64,000 nt of DNA from Nitrospira sp. UBA6493 (GCA_002435325.1 DJMJ01000017.1:1-64000); one strand, 5' to 3'; numbered from the stretch's first letter, positions 49,377 to 58,091 are shown. The notes: generated by a model from the sequence alone, not told the origin. Program-made: numbers and translations.

Positions 49377-51356
49377 CTATTCCAGTTGGATGACGGTTTC
49401 GTCGGTTTTGACGTTGTCGCCTTCCGCCACGAGGATGGCCGTGATCTTGCCGTCAATGGGAGCCGGCACCCGGCTTTCCATTTTCATGGCCTCAATGATC
49501 AACAGGGGATCGCCGGTTTTGACGAGATCGTCTTTGGCCACGAGGACCTTCACCACACGGCCAGGCATCGGCGGCGCGACGTCTCCGGATTTCGATGGCC
49601 GTGGCCGTTTTGGCTTCGAGCCGGATCCGGGCTCCTGAACCTCCGGGACGCCGGCCAGCACTTCCTGAATCGGCTCGAGGGATACTTCCTGCAGCTTATC
49701 GTTCACGCGAATGTAGTACGGCTTCCGGCCATCGACCTTGCGGCCTGATCCGGAAACCTTCACGTGATAGGTTTCGCCGTGGACCGTGATGTGGAATTCG
49801 ACCGGCGCGAGATGCAGTTCGTGGGCGACGGCTGGACCTTTGGGCGAAGACGCCTCCAACGGTTCAGGCACCAGATCGCCTTTTTCTCTGGCCTCGAAGA
49901 AGTCGCGGGCGATGGCCGGGAAGAGCGCGAAGGAGAGCTGGTCTTCGATCGTCTCGGCGCCCTCAGGAAGATCTTTCTTGATGGCGTCTAGTTCCGGTTC
50001 GAGGCTGTCGGCAGGTCTGGTCTTGATCGGCTCGTCGTCGCCGATGGCCCGCGCCATGACGTCACGATCGACCTGTCCCGGTGCCCGGCCGTACAGACCG
50101 AGGAAGTAGTTCTTCGTTTCATTGGTGATGACTTTATAGCGCTCTCCGGTAAGGACGTTCAGCGTCGCCTGCGTGCCGACGATCTGGCTGGTTGGGGTGA
50201 CCAGCGGTGGATAGCCCATGTCTTTTCTGACGCGGGGCACTTCGTCGAGCACTTCCCGCATCCGGTCGAGCGCGTTCTGCTCCGTCAATTGGGCCGCAAG
50301 ATTCGACAGCATGCCCCCGGGAATCTGCGAGGTTAGGATTTCGGCATCGACGCCGGTGAAATCGCTTTCGAACTGGCGGTACTTCCGGCGCACGGTTCTG
50401 AAATGCTCGGTAATCGGCAGGAAGGTGGCCAGGTCCAGGCCGGTGTCGTAGGGCGTATTCTTCAACGAGGCGACGAGCGTTTCCGTCGCGGGATGCGAGG
50501 TGCCGCCGGCCAACGGAGACATGGCGGTGTCGAGCATATCGAGCCCGCCAAGGATCGCCATCAGCGCCGACATGGACGACATGCCGGAGGTATAGTGGGA
50601 ATGCAGGTGAATCGGGACTTTGACCGCACTCTTGAGGCGTTTGACGAGGTGATACGCCTCCATTGGCTCCAGCAGGCCGGCCATATCTTTGATGCAGAGG
50701 GTATCCGTGCCCAAATCTTCGAGCCGTTTGGCCATATCGACGTAGCGGTCCACGGTATGGACGGGGCTGACGGTATAACTGATCGCTGCTTCCACATGCT
50801 TGCCGCAAGCCTGCACTTCGCGGATGGAGCGTTCCATGTTGCGCACATCGTTGAGCGCGTCGAAAATGCGGAACACATCGATGCCATTCGACGCAGACCG
50901 TTCGATGAAGCGCTCCAGGACATCGTCGGCATAGTGCCGGTATCCCACGAGATTCTGCCCCCGAAGCAGCATCTGTAAGCGGGTATTGGGCATCGCCGCT
51001 CGGAGCGCGCGGAGCCGTTCCCACGGATCTTCCTTGAGAAACCGAAGACAAGTATCGAAGGTTGCGCCGCCCCAGACTTCCAACGACCAGTAGCCGACGG
51101 CATCCAGCTTTTGGGCGATCGGGAGCATATCCTCGGTGCGCATGCGCGTGGCGAGGAGCGATTGGTGTCCATCGCGCAGGGCGACATCGGTAATCAGAAC
51201 CTTGTGCCCAGGGGAAAGCTGCAGCTGCAGCTCCGCCGGTTTGACCGTTTTCGTGCGCGAGGTGCGCACGACTGGTCCCCGCGAAGGTTTTTTTTCCCGC
51301 GAAGGTTTTTGGGCCGGTGCCTTTATTTTGGATCGTGCTGTTCGTCGTGCCGCCAT
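49377..51356 (-). CDS. pycB: Pyruvate carboxylase subunit B (carboxyltransferase with biotin carrier)
   Basis: 659 residues from the ATG at 51356 (an in-frame start at 51428 overlaps pycA). The first 45 residues are a Lys/Arg/Ser-rich low-complexity extension that ordinary members lack. The carboxyltransferase barrel follows with DVALRDGHQSL, the metal-binding HLHSHYTSG and PSQIVGTQA. A C-terminal biotin domain carries EAMKMES with the biotinylated Lys. It makes oxaloacetate from pyruvate with the pycA product; a 2-oxoglutarate carboxylase or an oxaloacetate decarboxylase alpha relative is the alternative. The gene lies 49 bases after pycA. Confidence 0.85.
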   Translation of the reverse strand: MAARRTARSKIKAPAQKPSREKKPSRGPVVRTSRTKTVKPAELQLQLSPGHKVLITDVALRDGHQSLLATRMRTEDMLPIAQKLDAVGYWSLEVWGGATFDTCLRFLKEDPWERLRALRAAMPNTRLQMLLRGQNLVGYRHYADDVLERFIERSASNGIDVFRIFDALNDVRNMERSIREVQACGKHVEAAISYTVSPVHTVDRYVDMAKRLEDLGTDTLCIKDMAGLLEPMEAYHLVKRLKSAVKVPIHLHSHYTSGMSSMSALMAILGGLDMLDTAMSPLAGGTSHPATETLVASLKNTPYDTGLDLATFLPITEHFRTVRRKYRQFESDFTGVDAEILTSQIPGGMLSNLAAQLTEQNALDRMREVLDEVPRVRKDMGYPPLVTPTSQIVGTQATLNVLTGERYKVITNETKNYFLGLYGRAPGQVDRDVMARAIGDDEPIKTRPADSLEPELDAIKKDLPEGAETIEDQLSFALFPAIARDFFEAREKGDLVPEPLEASSPKGPAVAHELHLAPVEFHITVHGETYHVKVSGSGRKVDGRKPYYIRVNDKLQEVSLEPIQEVLAGVPEVQEPGSGSKPKRPRPSKSGDVAPPMPGRVVKVLVAKDDLVKTGDPLLIIEAMKMESRVPAPIDGKITAILVAEGDNVKTDETVIQLE

Positions 51357-51405
51357 CGTTGTTGCGTGCTCTTGGGTTGGAGTGATGGGGATGCGTGCTG
51401 TCTGT

Positions 51406-52824
51406 TTAGAGACCTTCGTAGGCGGCAATCGCCGCGGAAATGGCCATGACTAAATCTTCAGGTTGCTCAAATTCGTCGTAATTGTAAAGGTCAGGGTGCG
51501 TGTCGAGGTAGGAGGTATCGAAACGTCCTGCCCGGAAATCCGGCTCTCTCATGATGGTTTTCATGAACGGGATCGTGGTTTTTACTCCACGCAGCACATA
51601 TTCCTCAAGGGACCGGCGCATGCGGCTGACGGCCTCTTCCCAGGTTCTCCCTCGTACCGTCAGTTTGGCAAGCAAGGCATCATAATAGGGCGGGATCACG
51701 TAATCGCGATAGACGGCGCCGTCGATACGCACGCCGATCCCTCCTGGAGAGAGATAGGCGGTTACCGTTCCCGTACAGGGGGCGAAGTTATTCTTCGGAT
51801 CTTCGGCATTGATCCGGCACTGGATCGCGTGCCCCTGAAACTTGACGTCATCTTGTGTGATTTCTAGGGGTTTACCTGCTGCGATCGTGATCTGGTTGCG
51901 CACGAGGTCGATCGCCGTAATCTGTTCGGTGATGGTGTGTTCGACCTGAATGCGCGGGTTCATCTCCATGAAGTAATAGCGGCCGTCTTGATCGAGCAAG
52001 AATTCGATGGTGCCGGCATTGTCGTAGGAGACTGCTCTGGCGATTTTGATGGCGGCTTCGCCCATTTCAGCCCGCAAGCGCGGGGTGAGAATCAGCGAGG
52101 GGGCGATTTCGATCAGTTTTTGATGGCGCCGTTGGATCGAACAGTCCCGTTCGCCCAGGTGGATGATGTTGCCATACTTGTCGGCGAGGATTTGGAACTC
52201 AATATGATGGGGCCGTTCGACGCATTTCTCCAAGAACACGGCGCCGTCACCGAAGGCCGCGAGGGCTTCGCGGGAGGCCACTTCCATATTCTCGCGTAGC
52301 TCGGCATCGGTGCGTACGATTCGCAGGCCGCGTCCGCCGCCGCCGGCGCTGGCTTTGATCATGACCGGATACCCGGCGCTCTTCGCAAAGGCGAGGGCTT
52401 CTTTGACGTCGGTCACGCCACCTTCGGTGCCAGGCACAACCGGGACATTAATGGATTTGGCCAGGTCCCGCGCCTTGATCTTGCTGCCCATGGCATTGAT
52501 GGCGTCGGGTGACGGGCCGATAAAGGTGATGCCTGATGCCTGGCAGAGTTGGGCGAACTCAGCGTTTTCAGAAAGAAATCCGTAACCTGGGTGAATGGCA
52601 TCGGCGCCGATCCTGAGCGCCAAATCAACGATCTGTTGCTTGTCGAGGAAACCTTTGACCGGGCCAGGACCGACTTGATAGGCCTCGTCGGCCTTTTTGA
52701 CGTAAATGCCGGTTGAGTCGGCCTCGGAATAGATCGCGGCCGTTGCGATATCGAGCTCGCGGCAGGCGCGGATAATTCGCATGGCGATTTCGCCGCGATT
52801 GGCAATGAGAATTTTCTTAAACAT
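51406..52824 (-). CDS. pycA: Biotin carboxylase subunit of pyruvate carboxylase (PycA/AccC type)
   Basis: 472 residues from the ATG at 52824; longer frames only add non-conserved sequence. Features: KKILIANRGEIAMRIIRAC, HPGYGFLSENAEFAQLC, the ATP-grasp KASAGGGGRGLR and EMNPRIQVEHTITE. It carboxylates biotin on the PycB carrier with ATP and bicarbonate. The neighbouring pycB gene makes a two-subunit pyruvate carboxylase more likely than acetyl-CoA carboxylase. In carbon-fixing bacteria with a reductive TCA cycle such enzymes supply oxaloacetate. Confidence 0.9.
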   Translation of the reverse strand: MFKKILIANRGEIAMRIIRACRELDIATAAIYSEADSTGIYVKKADEAYQVGPGPVKGFLDKQQIVDLALRIGADAIHPGYGFLSENAEFAQLCQASGITFIGPSPDAINAMGSKIKARDLAKSINVPVVPGTEGGVTDVKEALAFAKSAGYPVMIKASAGGGGRGLRIVRTDAELRENMEVASREALAAFGDGAVFLEKCVERPHHIEFQILADKYGNIIHLGERDCSIQRRHQKLIEIAPSLILTPRLRAEMGEAAIKIARAVSYDNAGTIEFLLDQDGRYYFMEMNPRIQVEHTITEQITAIDLVRNQITIAAGKPLEITQDDVKFQGHAIQCRINAEDPKNNFAPCTGTVTAYLSPGGIGVRIDGAVYRDYVIPPYYDALLAKLTVRGRTWEEAVSRMRRSLEEYVLRGVKTTIPFMKTIMREPDFRAGRFDTSYLDTHPDLYNYDEFEQPEDLVMAISAAIAAYEGL

Positions 52825-52959
52825 GAGTGTGTTGGCCTTGGCCACAGCCAATCTCGCACAGGGTCAATCCGGCGCAAGGGAGCGCGTAACCTAGCATAGA
52901 CTCAAAAGTCCTGTCGAGGGAGCGGAGGCTTGAAAATAGGGTGGGTGAAGGACGTCCCG

Positions 52960-52982
52960 GGGAGAGGCGCGAGGCCTCTCCT
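52960..52982 (-). terminator. Possible terminator after the TIG protein gene
   Basis: GGAGAGGC (52961-52968) pairs with GCCTCTCC (52974-52981). It lies 25 bases downstream of the TIG gene end on the minus strand. No T-tract. Confidence 0.5.
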
Positions 52983-53006
52983 CGGGAGGAGCGCGTCAGA
53001 TTTCAG

Positions 53007-53462
53007 CTACTTGGCTTGGACGAGGAACCCCTTTGATCGGGCGTTGCCGCCGCCGGCAACGACGTCGATAAACGTCATGCCGGGCCGGACATCGGGGACG
53101 GTGGCTTCAATCGTTGTCTCGTTGACGAAGGTGTACTCGATTTTGGCCGGCCCTGCTGCGCTGAAGGCCACCCCGTGGAAGCATTCTTTGGTGCCGAAAT
53201 TCTCCCCTTTGATCGTCACTTTCTGACCGGGCTTGGCTTCATCCGGTTCGACTTTGAAGATTTTAGGCCGTTTGCTCCGGTCGCAGACTGGGTCCTGTTC
53301 GACCTTAGAGGAGCCTGATCCCTTGATGGACTCGGTGTCGTAGAGCGTAAAGCCGGCCCCTTCGACGAAGGCGCCGCCAGCTTCCTCCGCCTGGCTCAGC
53401 GAGGGCAGGGCGGGGAGTGTGAGAAGTGAGCCGATAAGAACAAATGACCAGATGGCACGCAT
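53007..53462 (-). CDS. Exported IPT/TIG-domain protein
   Basis: 151 residues from the ATG at 53462 with GAAGGAGG before it; a longer frame overlaps the gene upstream. A signal peptide (LSQA|EEA) precedes a short linker and a single IPT/TIG beta domain: KIFKVEPDEAKPGQKVTIKG, then ECFHGVAF and TTIEATVPDVRPG. Such domains bind proteins or sugars outside the cytoplasm. It follows the substrate-binding gene by 22 bases, so a shared operon is likely. Partner unknown. Confidence 0.8.
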   Translation of the reverse strand: MRAIWSFVLIGSLLTLPALPSLSQAEEAGGAFVEGAGFTLYDTESIKGSGSSKVEQDPVCDRSKRPKIFKVEPDEAKPGQKVTIKGENFGTKECFHGVAFSAAGPAKIEYTFVNETTIEATVPDVRPGMTFIDVVAGGGNARSKGFLVQAK

Positions 53463-53484
53463 GATGACCTCCTTCGATAAGGGG

Positions 53485-54306
53485 CTACTGACCGGGCATG
53501 GGAATATAGGTTTCAGCGACGATGGCCTGTCCGGGGGGCGACAAGGCAAACTGGACAAAGGCGTCGATGAGCGGATTCGGCTCTTTTTTCGACAATACCA
53601 AAATTGGCCGCCGGAGGGGATATCGGCCGTCGCGTACAGTTGGGGGTTGGGGTTCGACGTTATCTACCGGCAGCAGGCGGACGGCGACTCCGGTTGAAAC
53701 CACGGAAAGGCCGGTGCTCATAGAGATGTAGGCGACGGCGGATAAGGGGGGGAGCGTCCCCACCACGGTCTTGACGACCTTTTCATCTCCACCAATGAGC
53801 TTGGCGGAGTCGGGAATTTTCCCAACAATGCCGAGCTGTGCCTCGAAGGCATCCCGTATGTTCTGATTTCTGGGGCGATTGATGAGGAGGATCTTCGTAT
53901 CCGGCCCGCCGAGCTCCGACCATTCCTTCACGGCTCCGGAGTAAATATCCGCCACTTGCTGTTTGGTGAGTTCTTTTGTGAAGTTGGACAGGTGTACCAA
54001 TATGCCGATGCCGTCCCAGCCGATCTGTCTGGCGGCCAAGTCGGGATCTTCCGTTCCGGTGATCGCGATCTGGGCTTGCCCAGACTTCACGAGATCAAGA
54101 GTCTTGGCGTCATCTTCCCACAGGAGATCGATATAGGTACGGGGGTTGGCCTTTTCAAAGGCGCGGGCCAGGGATTCTATCGTGTGGAGTTCCGGCCCAT
54201 TCCCGGCGATGACGAGGCTCCCCGAGACTTCCGCGTAGAGCGAGGTGGGAAGCGAAACCGCGCCCATGAGGACCATTCCACAGGTGAGCAGCAGTCTGGC
54301 GATCAT
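53485..54306 (-). CDS. PstS-like periplasmic substrate-binding protein
   Basis: 273 residues. A signal peptide (SLYA|EVS) is followed by a periplasmic-binding fold of the PstS group: LVIAGNGPELHTIESLARAF, QIAITGTEDPDL, LTKQQVADIYSGAVKEWSEL, a typical phosphate-type strand, and RRPILVLSKKEP near the end. No permease or ATPase gene is adjacent, so it may deliver a ligand to a transporter elsewhere or sense it. AAGGGACAGGG precedes the ATG. The FmdB gene is upstream by 62 bases. Confidence 0.75.
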   Translation of the reverse strand: MIARLLLTCGMVLMGAVSLPTSLYAEVSGSLVIAGNGPELHTIESLARAFEKANPRTYIDLLWEDDAKTLDLVKSGQAQIAITGTEDPDLAARQIGWDGIGILVHLSNFTKELTKQQVADIYSGAVKEWSELGGPDTKILLINRPRNQNIRDAFEAQLGIVGKIPDSAKLIGGDEKVVKTVVGTLPPLSAVAYISMSTGLSVVSTGVAVRLLPVDNVEPQPPTVRDGRYPLRRPILVLSKKEPNPLIDAFVQFALSPPGQAIVAETYIPMPGQ

Positions 54307-54368
54307 GCCCTGTCCCTTCTTGCGAAATGGCTCCAGAGGAGCGGTGAGCGTGAGCCTGGACGCATCGG

Positions 54369-54677
54369 TTACGATCCAGCGCCTGTGATGGGGTTCGAGT
54401 CGGAAGAGGTGTTGGGCGGTGGCACGTTGCGTTTGGCGTTGAGCGGAGGGAGTTTGGCGAACTTATCCATGCGCTCGTTGACCATGGCCTTGGCCTTCAG
54501 TTCGGCGAAGCCCGGCTTATGGTCGCCCTTGATGGTTGAAGCGAAGGAGGAGAGAAGCCGTGTGGCTTCTTGGGCGTGACAGAACGGACATTCGGTATCT
54601 TCCGCCCGGGCATGGACAGATTGAGTGGCTTCGAAGGATTTCTCGCATTTTTGGCACCGGTATTCGTAGACAGGCAT
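54369..54677 (-). CDS. FmdB-family zinc ribbon protein
   Basis: 102 residues from the ATG at 54677; an in-frame start at 54707 adds a poor N-terminus. MPVYEYRCQKCEKSFE with Cys8 and Cys11 and ECPFCHAQEA with Cys30 and Cys33 are the four Cys of the FmdB zinc ribbon. The rest is variable and basic. The function is unknown; regulatory roles have been suggested. First of the minus-strand set FmdB, substrate-binding protein, TIG protein. Confidence 0.85.
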   Translation of the reverse strand: MPVYEYRCQKCEKSFEATQSVHARAEDTECPFCHAQEATRLLSSFASTIKGDHKPGFAELKAKAMVNERMDKFAKLPPLNAKRNVPPPNTSSDSNPITGAGS

Positions 54678-54837
54678 AGGCGAAGCCCCTTTCTCTTCCT
54701 CTTTCAAACAACCAGCCTATTCGGCGCAGATGCTGATTCTCTGCACGATGTGCGCCCTTGACCGGCCGACAAACTTTGCCTTATTGTAGCATAACCATGT
54801 AGTTGAACTGCCAGTGCGAATCATGAGGAGGCTGTCG

Positions 54838-55014
54838 ATGTCAGTGTTGATTCGGAAGTACAAAGGGAATAACGGGGTGATGCAGGAAGAACGGATCGAT
54901 GAAGAGGATCGGATTGAGCGATACATGCGGCTCTTCGACAAGGACGATGTGAAGAAGTTGGAGACTGGCGTGAAAGTGTTCATCGAAAAGGATGAATGGC
55001 AGCTCATTCCTTAG
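54838..55014 (+). CDS. Small charged protein of unknown function
   Basis: 58 residues from the ATG at 54838, with GAGGAGG before it; frames with an earlier start are less well supported. The sequence is rich in Lys, Glu and Asp (IRKYKGNNGV, EDRIERYMRLFDKDDVKK) and ends in FIEKDEWQLIP. No membrane segment, no Cys. No family known. It stands alone, followed by a terminator hairpin. Confidence 0.6.
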   Translation: MSVLIRKYKGNNGVMQEERIDEEDRIERYMRLFDKDDVKKLETGVKVFIEKDEWQLIP

Positions 55015-55034
55015 CCGGTGCGCGATCAATCACG

Positions 55035-55079
55035 GGAGGGGGCGCTGTGGCGTGACGCGGTCACGGCAGCGCCACCTCC
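55035..55079 (+). terminator. Terminator-like hairpin after the small protein gene
   Basis: GAGGGGGCGCTG near 55036 pairs with CAGCGCCACCTC near 55067-55078, with an inner GTGAC/GTCAC pair. A long imperfect stem lying between two plus-strand genes. Confidence 0.55.
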
Positions 55080-55108
55080 TCACACCTCTTACAATTTGAT
55101 TGGCATCC

Positions 55109-55312
55109 ATGACCTATTGGGTTCATATCGCCCGTTCCATCGACCGGGTGACGTTGCATAAAGATCGTTGTTCGGAAGTGCCCTCGAACGTGTCCTCCAG
55201 TGATTTCTGGGAAGGAGGATGGTTCGACTACCCCGATAAGGAGCGGGCGCTTCGGGCGATGGAACAGGCCGGGACGACCTTCCAGCGCCGTTGCGCGCTG
55301 TGCAAGCCGTAG
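55109..55312 (+). CDS. Small Cys-containing protein of unknown function
   Basis: 67 residues from the ATG at 55109. MTYWVHIARSIDRVT, then an acidic Trp/Gly turn (DFWEGGWFDYPDKERA), then a C-terminal RRCALCKP with a CxxC; another Cys is near residue 21 (DRCSEVPS). The pattern suggests a small metal- or redox-active protein. Lies just upstream of the EamA transporter. No family recognised. Confidence 0.55.
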   Translation: MTYWVHIARSIDRVTLHKDRCSEVPSNVSSSDFWEGGWFDYPDKERALRAMEQAGTTFQRRCALCKP

Positions 55313-55387
55313 CCGGTCGGTGCTGAGTCATTCCCGTATATGTAGGCTCGGTACGCCTCGCTTGCCTCTCCGCAATTTTTGAATTCC

Positions 55388-56257
55388 ATGCCACGACTCG
55401 CGCTACTTCTCACCACCCTCATTTGGGGCGCGACGTTTCCCGCCACGAAGGCGGTCCTTGAGCAAATTCCTCCGCTCTCGTTCTTGTTTTTACGCTTTCT
55501 CTTAGGCGCAGTGCTGGTGGGCCTATGTCTGCTGCTGATGTCCCGGCGTCTGTCGTGCGATCGGGCAGTGCTGCGGGCCAGCGCGATTGCGACCGGCTGG
55601 TTGTTTCTCGGCTACGTCCTCCAGACGGTGGGCTTGCGGTACACGAGCGCGTCGAATTCCGCTTTTATCACCACGTTGTATGTGGTGTTTGTGCCGTTGA
55701 TTCTGTGCCGGTTCGGGATGCGTTCCTGGCTGGCGACCGGAATTGCAACAGTGGGACTCTGGTGTCTGGTGCGACCGACAACGGTGTTGAATCTTGGCGA
55801 TATGCTGACGCTCGGATGCGCATTGGCCTTTGCCGCGCATATTGCCTGTCTGGAACGGTTCACGCGAGAGGTCGATGCCACGTCGCTATTTGTCTGGCAG
55901 TTGGTGGCGATGTCCGGACTCATGTTGCTGGCCATGGGCTGGGAGCAGCCTCCGGTCAGCGCCTTTGCCCCGACAATGGTGCTGGGGATCGGGCTTGCAG
56001 TCACGGGCGGCTTGGCGACTCTGGCCTTTGCGATTCAGATGTGGGCGCAGCAGTTGATTCCCGCGCAACAAGTCGCCTTGCTCTTTGCTCTGGAGCCGGC
56101 GTATGCCGCGTGGCTATCGTGGTACTTTCTCGGCGAATCGCTCGACTGGCAGGGATGGGTCGGAAGCGGGCTGATTTTAACCGGCGTCATCGTCGGATCC
56201 TTGGAACCGAGCCTGAGCGAACGGGAGCGGGTTTTGCGGGCTTCACCGGCTTCATAA
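55388..56257 (+). CDS. EamA/DMT-family transporter
   Basis: 289 residues from the ATG at 55388 (a TTG at 55379 is possible). Ten membrane helices in two repeats of five, each with the EamA signature: the first has LLLTTLIWGATFPATKAV and FLFLRFLLGA, the second a PAYAAWLSWYFLGESL stretch. The family exports metabolites such as amino acids or nucleosides. Substrate unknown. The next gene begins 15 bases downstream. Confidence 0.85.
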   Translation: MPRLALLLTTLIWGATFPATKAVLEQIPPLSFLFLRFLLGAVLVGLCLLLMSRRLSCDRAVLRASAIATGWLFLGYVLQTVGLRYTSASNSAFITTLYVVFVPLILCRFGMRSWLATGIATVGLWCLVRPTTVLNLGDMLTLGCALAFAAHIACLERFTREVDATSLFVWQLVAMSGLMLLAMGWEQPPVSAFAPTMVLGIGLAVTGGLATLAFAIQMWAQQLIPAQQVALLFALEPAYAAWLSWYFLGESLDWQGWVGSGLILTGVIVGSLEPSLSERERVLRASPAS

Positions 56258-56272
56258 TGGGGGGCAAGTCAG

Positions 56273-56740
56273 ATGGCACAAAAGTTTGGCAATGGGCGTT
56301 GGGTGCAGGACGGATTTTTGGACAATCGGGTCGAGGGAACGGTAGTGGGGACGATTACGTTTGCCGCCATTGGACCTGTCAATGTGTACCTGCGCGGAAA
56401 CTTCAAGGGGGAGATTGCCGGCACGCTTATTGAGTTTCGCAACAGCCGCTTCGAGGACGAGGATTTGGCGGGGCAGGTGATCGGCGATATGGAGAATCCT
56501 CAGCTGGGGGATGTGAATCTCATGTCGTTCGACCCCCATCCCAATCTGGCGCCGCACCCCTATATCGAGTGGTTCTCCATCAGAAAGAATCACTATCGCA
56601 TTGAACTCGATCCGGCGGATGCGTGGATTGTCACGGATGAACGGCTGGCTGAGCTAGACCGCCAGAGTCAGCGGATCCGAGCCTCATTAGCGGGGCAAGT
56701 GACGGCGAAATCCGTTCGGGAAGACTCTGAGTGGGTCTGA
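56273..56740 (+). CDS. Conserved hypothetical protein
   Basis: 155 residues. KFGNGRWVQDGFLDNRV at the start and TITFAAIGPVNVYLRGNFK, then IEFRNSRFEDEDLAGQV and HPYIEWFSIRKNHYRIEL. The sequence is soluble and beta-rich. I recall similar small proteins in several Gram-negative bacteria, with no known function. It follows the EamA gene by 15 bases, so it may be co-transcribed. A terminator hairpin lies at its end. Confidence 0.65.
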   Translation: MAQKFGNGRWVQDGFLDNRVEGTVVGTITFAAIGPVNVYLRGNFKGEIAGTLIEFRNSRFEDEDLAGQVIGDMENPQLGDVNLMSFDPHPNLAPHPYIEWFSIRKNHYRIELDPADAWIVTDERLAELDRQSQRIRASLAGQVTAKSVREDSEWV

Positions 56741-56749
56741 ATGAAAGAG

Positions 56750-56786
56750 GCGGAAGCCCCTCGCCTTAGACGGCGATGGCTTCCGC
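56750..56786. terminator. Bidirectional terminator overlapping the desaturase stop
   Basis: GCGGAAGCC (56750-56758) pairs with GGCTTCCGC (56778-56786). The right arm and stop codon of the desaturase gene (ends 56766) share sequence, so this is part of its 3' end. T/A-rich bases follow on each side. Confidence 0.65.
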
Positions 56787-57740
56787 TTTGGTCTTGCCGT
56801 CTCGCACGTAATCGGGCACGTCACGGATGTCCCAGACGAGTCCAACTTTTTCCATCAGCTTCAAGCAGTAATACGACATGTCCACTTCCCACCAGTAGAA
56901 TCCCTGCCTGGTTGAGGCGGGGTAATAGTGGTGGTTGTTGTGCCAGCCTTCGCCCATGGTGATGAGCGCAAGGATGAAATTGTTGCGGCTGTCGTCGCCG
57001 GTGACGTAGCGCTGTGAGCCGTAGACATGCGATAGGGAATTGATGGTGCAAGTGCCGTGAAGCAAGGCGACGGTGGAAATGAAGAATCCCCAGATCAGCA
57101 TCTGCGGGCCATTGGTGCCCAGTTCAGGAGCGTAGGCCTCCAGCAGTTTCCCGAGGCCGAACATGCCGAATCCGGCGATCGTGGGAACGAGAGTATCGAA
57201 CCGGTCGAGGAATCGCAGCTCCCGATATTTCGCGAAGTCTTGAATGCTTTTGAGCCGCGGCGCAAAGTGGGTCTGGGAGGTAAACCAGCCGATATGCGAC
57301 CAGAGAAACCCGCCTTGTCTTGGCGAATGCACATCGTCCGGTGTATCGGAGGCAATGTGATGGTGGCGGTGATGACCGGCCCACCAGATCGGACCGCGTT
57401 GGGCACAGGAGCTTCCCAGCACGGCAAAGGCAAATTGGACTGCGCGAGAGGTCTTGAAGGTGCGGTGTGAGAAATAGCGATGATACCATCCGGTGATGGC
57501 GAACATGCGCGCATAGTAAAAGGCGACCGCGACGCCGACGGCGGTCCAGCTCCATCCGACCCAGATGGTGCCAAGGCACATCAAGTGTACAGCGATGAGA
57601 GGAATGGCGCGGATCCAGTCCATCTTCGGCGGACCCTCGACCTTCATCTGATCGAGACCGGCCCAGGAGTCGAACCAGCGCAGAATCGTGATCCGGACTT
57701 CCTGCATGCGAGTAAGTGGCAGAGGGCGCACGTCGGACAT
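56766..57740 (-). CDS. Acyl-CoA / fatty acid desaturase (delta-9 type)
   Basis: 324 residues. Histidine boxes HRYFSH, HRHHH and HNNHH of the di-iron membrane desaturases (here YHRYFSHRTF, GHHRHHHIAS and EGWHNNHHYYP), with four membrane helices. The enzyme puts a double bond into acyl chains, controlling membrane fluidity. GGAGGT precedes the ATG at 57740. The promoter at 57942-57914 overlaps an inverted repeat that is a likely operator. A short open frame lies in the leader. Confidence 0.85.
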   Translation of the reverse strand: MSDVRPLPLTRMQEVRITILRWFDSWAGLDQMKVEGPPKMDWIRAIPLIAVHLMCLGTIWVGWSWTAVGVAVAFYYARMFAITGWYHRYFSHRTFKTSRAVQFAFAVLGSSCAQRGPIWWAGHHRHHHIASDTPDDVHSPRQGGFLWSHIGWFTSQTHFAPRLKSIQDFAKYRELRFLDRFDTLVPTIAGFGMFGLGKLLEAYAPELGTNGPQMLIWGFFISTVALLHGTCTINSLSHVYGSQRYVTGDDSRNNFILALITMGEGWHNNHHYYPASTRQGFYWWEVDMSYYCLKLMEKVGLVWDIRDVPDYVRDGKTKAEAIAV

Positions 57741-57744
57741 TCCG

Positions 57745-57885
57745 TTACCTCCAGGTCAGGGATTGATGCGGCGTGACTCCGGTGAAAGAGTAGGCCGGTT
57801 TCCCGATTGAGTTGCGCACGATCGCGGCACTAGGGAAAATCGGATTCAGGTAGGCCGCAGCTGCTGGATACCGACTTGTGCTCAT
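57745..57885 (-). CDS. Possible leader peptide of the desaturase gene
   Basis: 46 residues from an ATG at 57885, about 20 bases after the predicted transcription start and ending four bases before the desaturase ATG; its TAA overlaps the desaturase Shine-Dalgarno (GGAGGTAA). It has Ser/Pro/Ala-rich sequence and no recognised family, so it could be a chance frame. Confidence 0.25.
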   Translation of the reverse strand: MSTSRYPAAAAYLNPIFPSAAIVRNSIGKPAYSFTGVTPHQSLTWR

Positions 57886-57904
57886 GGAGCATCCAGCTTG
57901 ATAG

Positions 57905-57928
57905 TGAGGCATCATTATACATGCCTCA
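57905..57928. promoter_or_regulatory. Inverted-repeat operator over the desaturase -10
   Basis: TGAGGCAT (57905-57912), CATTATAC, ATGCCTCA (57921-57928): perfect 8-bp arms. The central CATTATAC holds the complement of the -10 TATAAT (57919-57914 on the minus strand), so a protein bound here would block the desaturase promoter. Confidence 0.6.
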
Positions 57929-57942
57929 TGGGAAAAGTGAAA
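57914..57942 (-). promoter_or_regulatory. Promoter of the desaturase gene
   Basis: On the minus strand TTTCAC (57942-57937), a 17-base spacer, TATAAT (57919-57914). The leader to the desaturase ATG is about 165 bases. Confidence 0.6.
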
Positions 57943-58061
57943 CAGCGACCGCGTGCTTTTTTTGAGGTGCCCCTTTATTCTACGGGAATCGACAGACCTG
58001 TCCATCTTTTACGGAACTTTCTCCCTTCTGGCGGGCGTCGCGCACTCGATGATTCGTCTAT

Positions 58062-58091
58062 TTGACACCTCTGCGGTTGCATCCTTAGAAT
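58062..58091 (+). promoter_or_regulatory. Promoter of hemE
   Basis: TTGACA (58062-58067), an 18-base spacer, TAGAAT (58086-58091). Both boxes are close to the sigma-70 consensus. The hemE ATG at 58101 follows nine bases later with no Shine-Dalgarno, so the mRNA should be leaderless. Confidence 0.75.
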
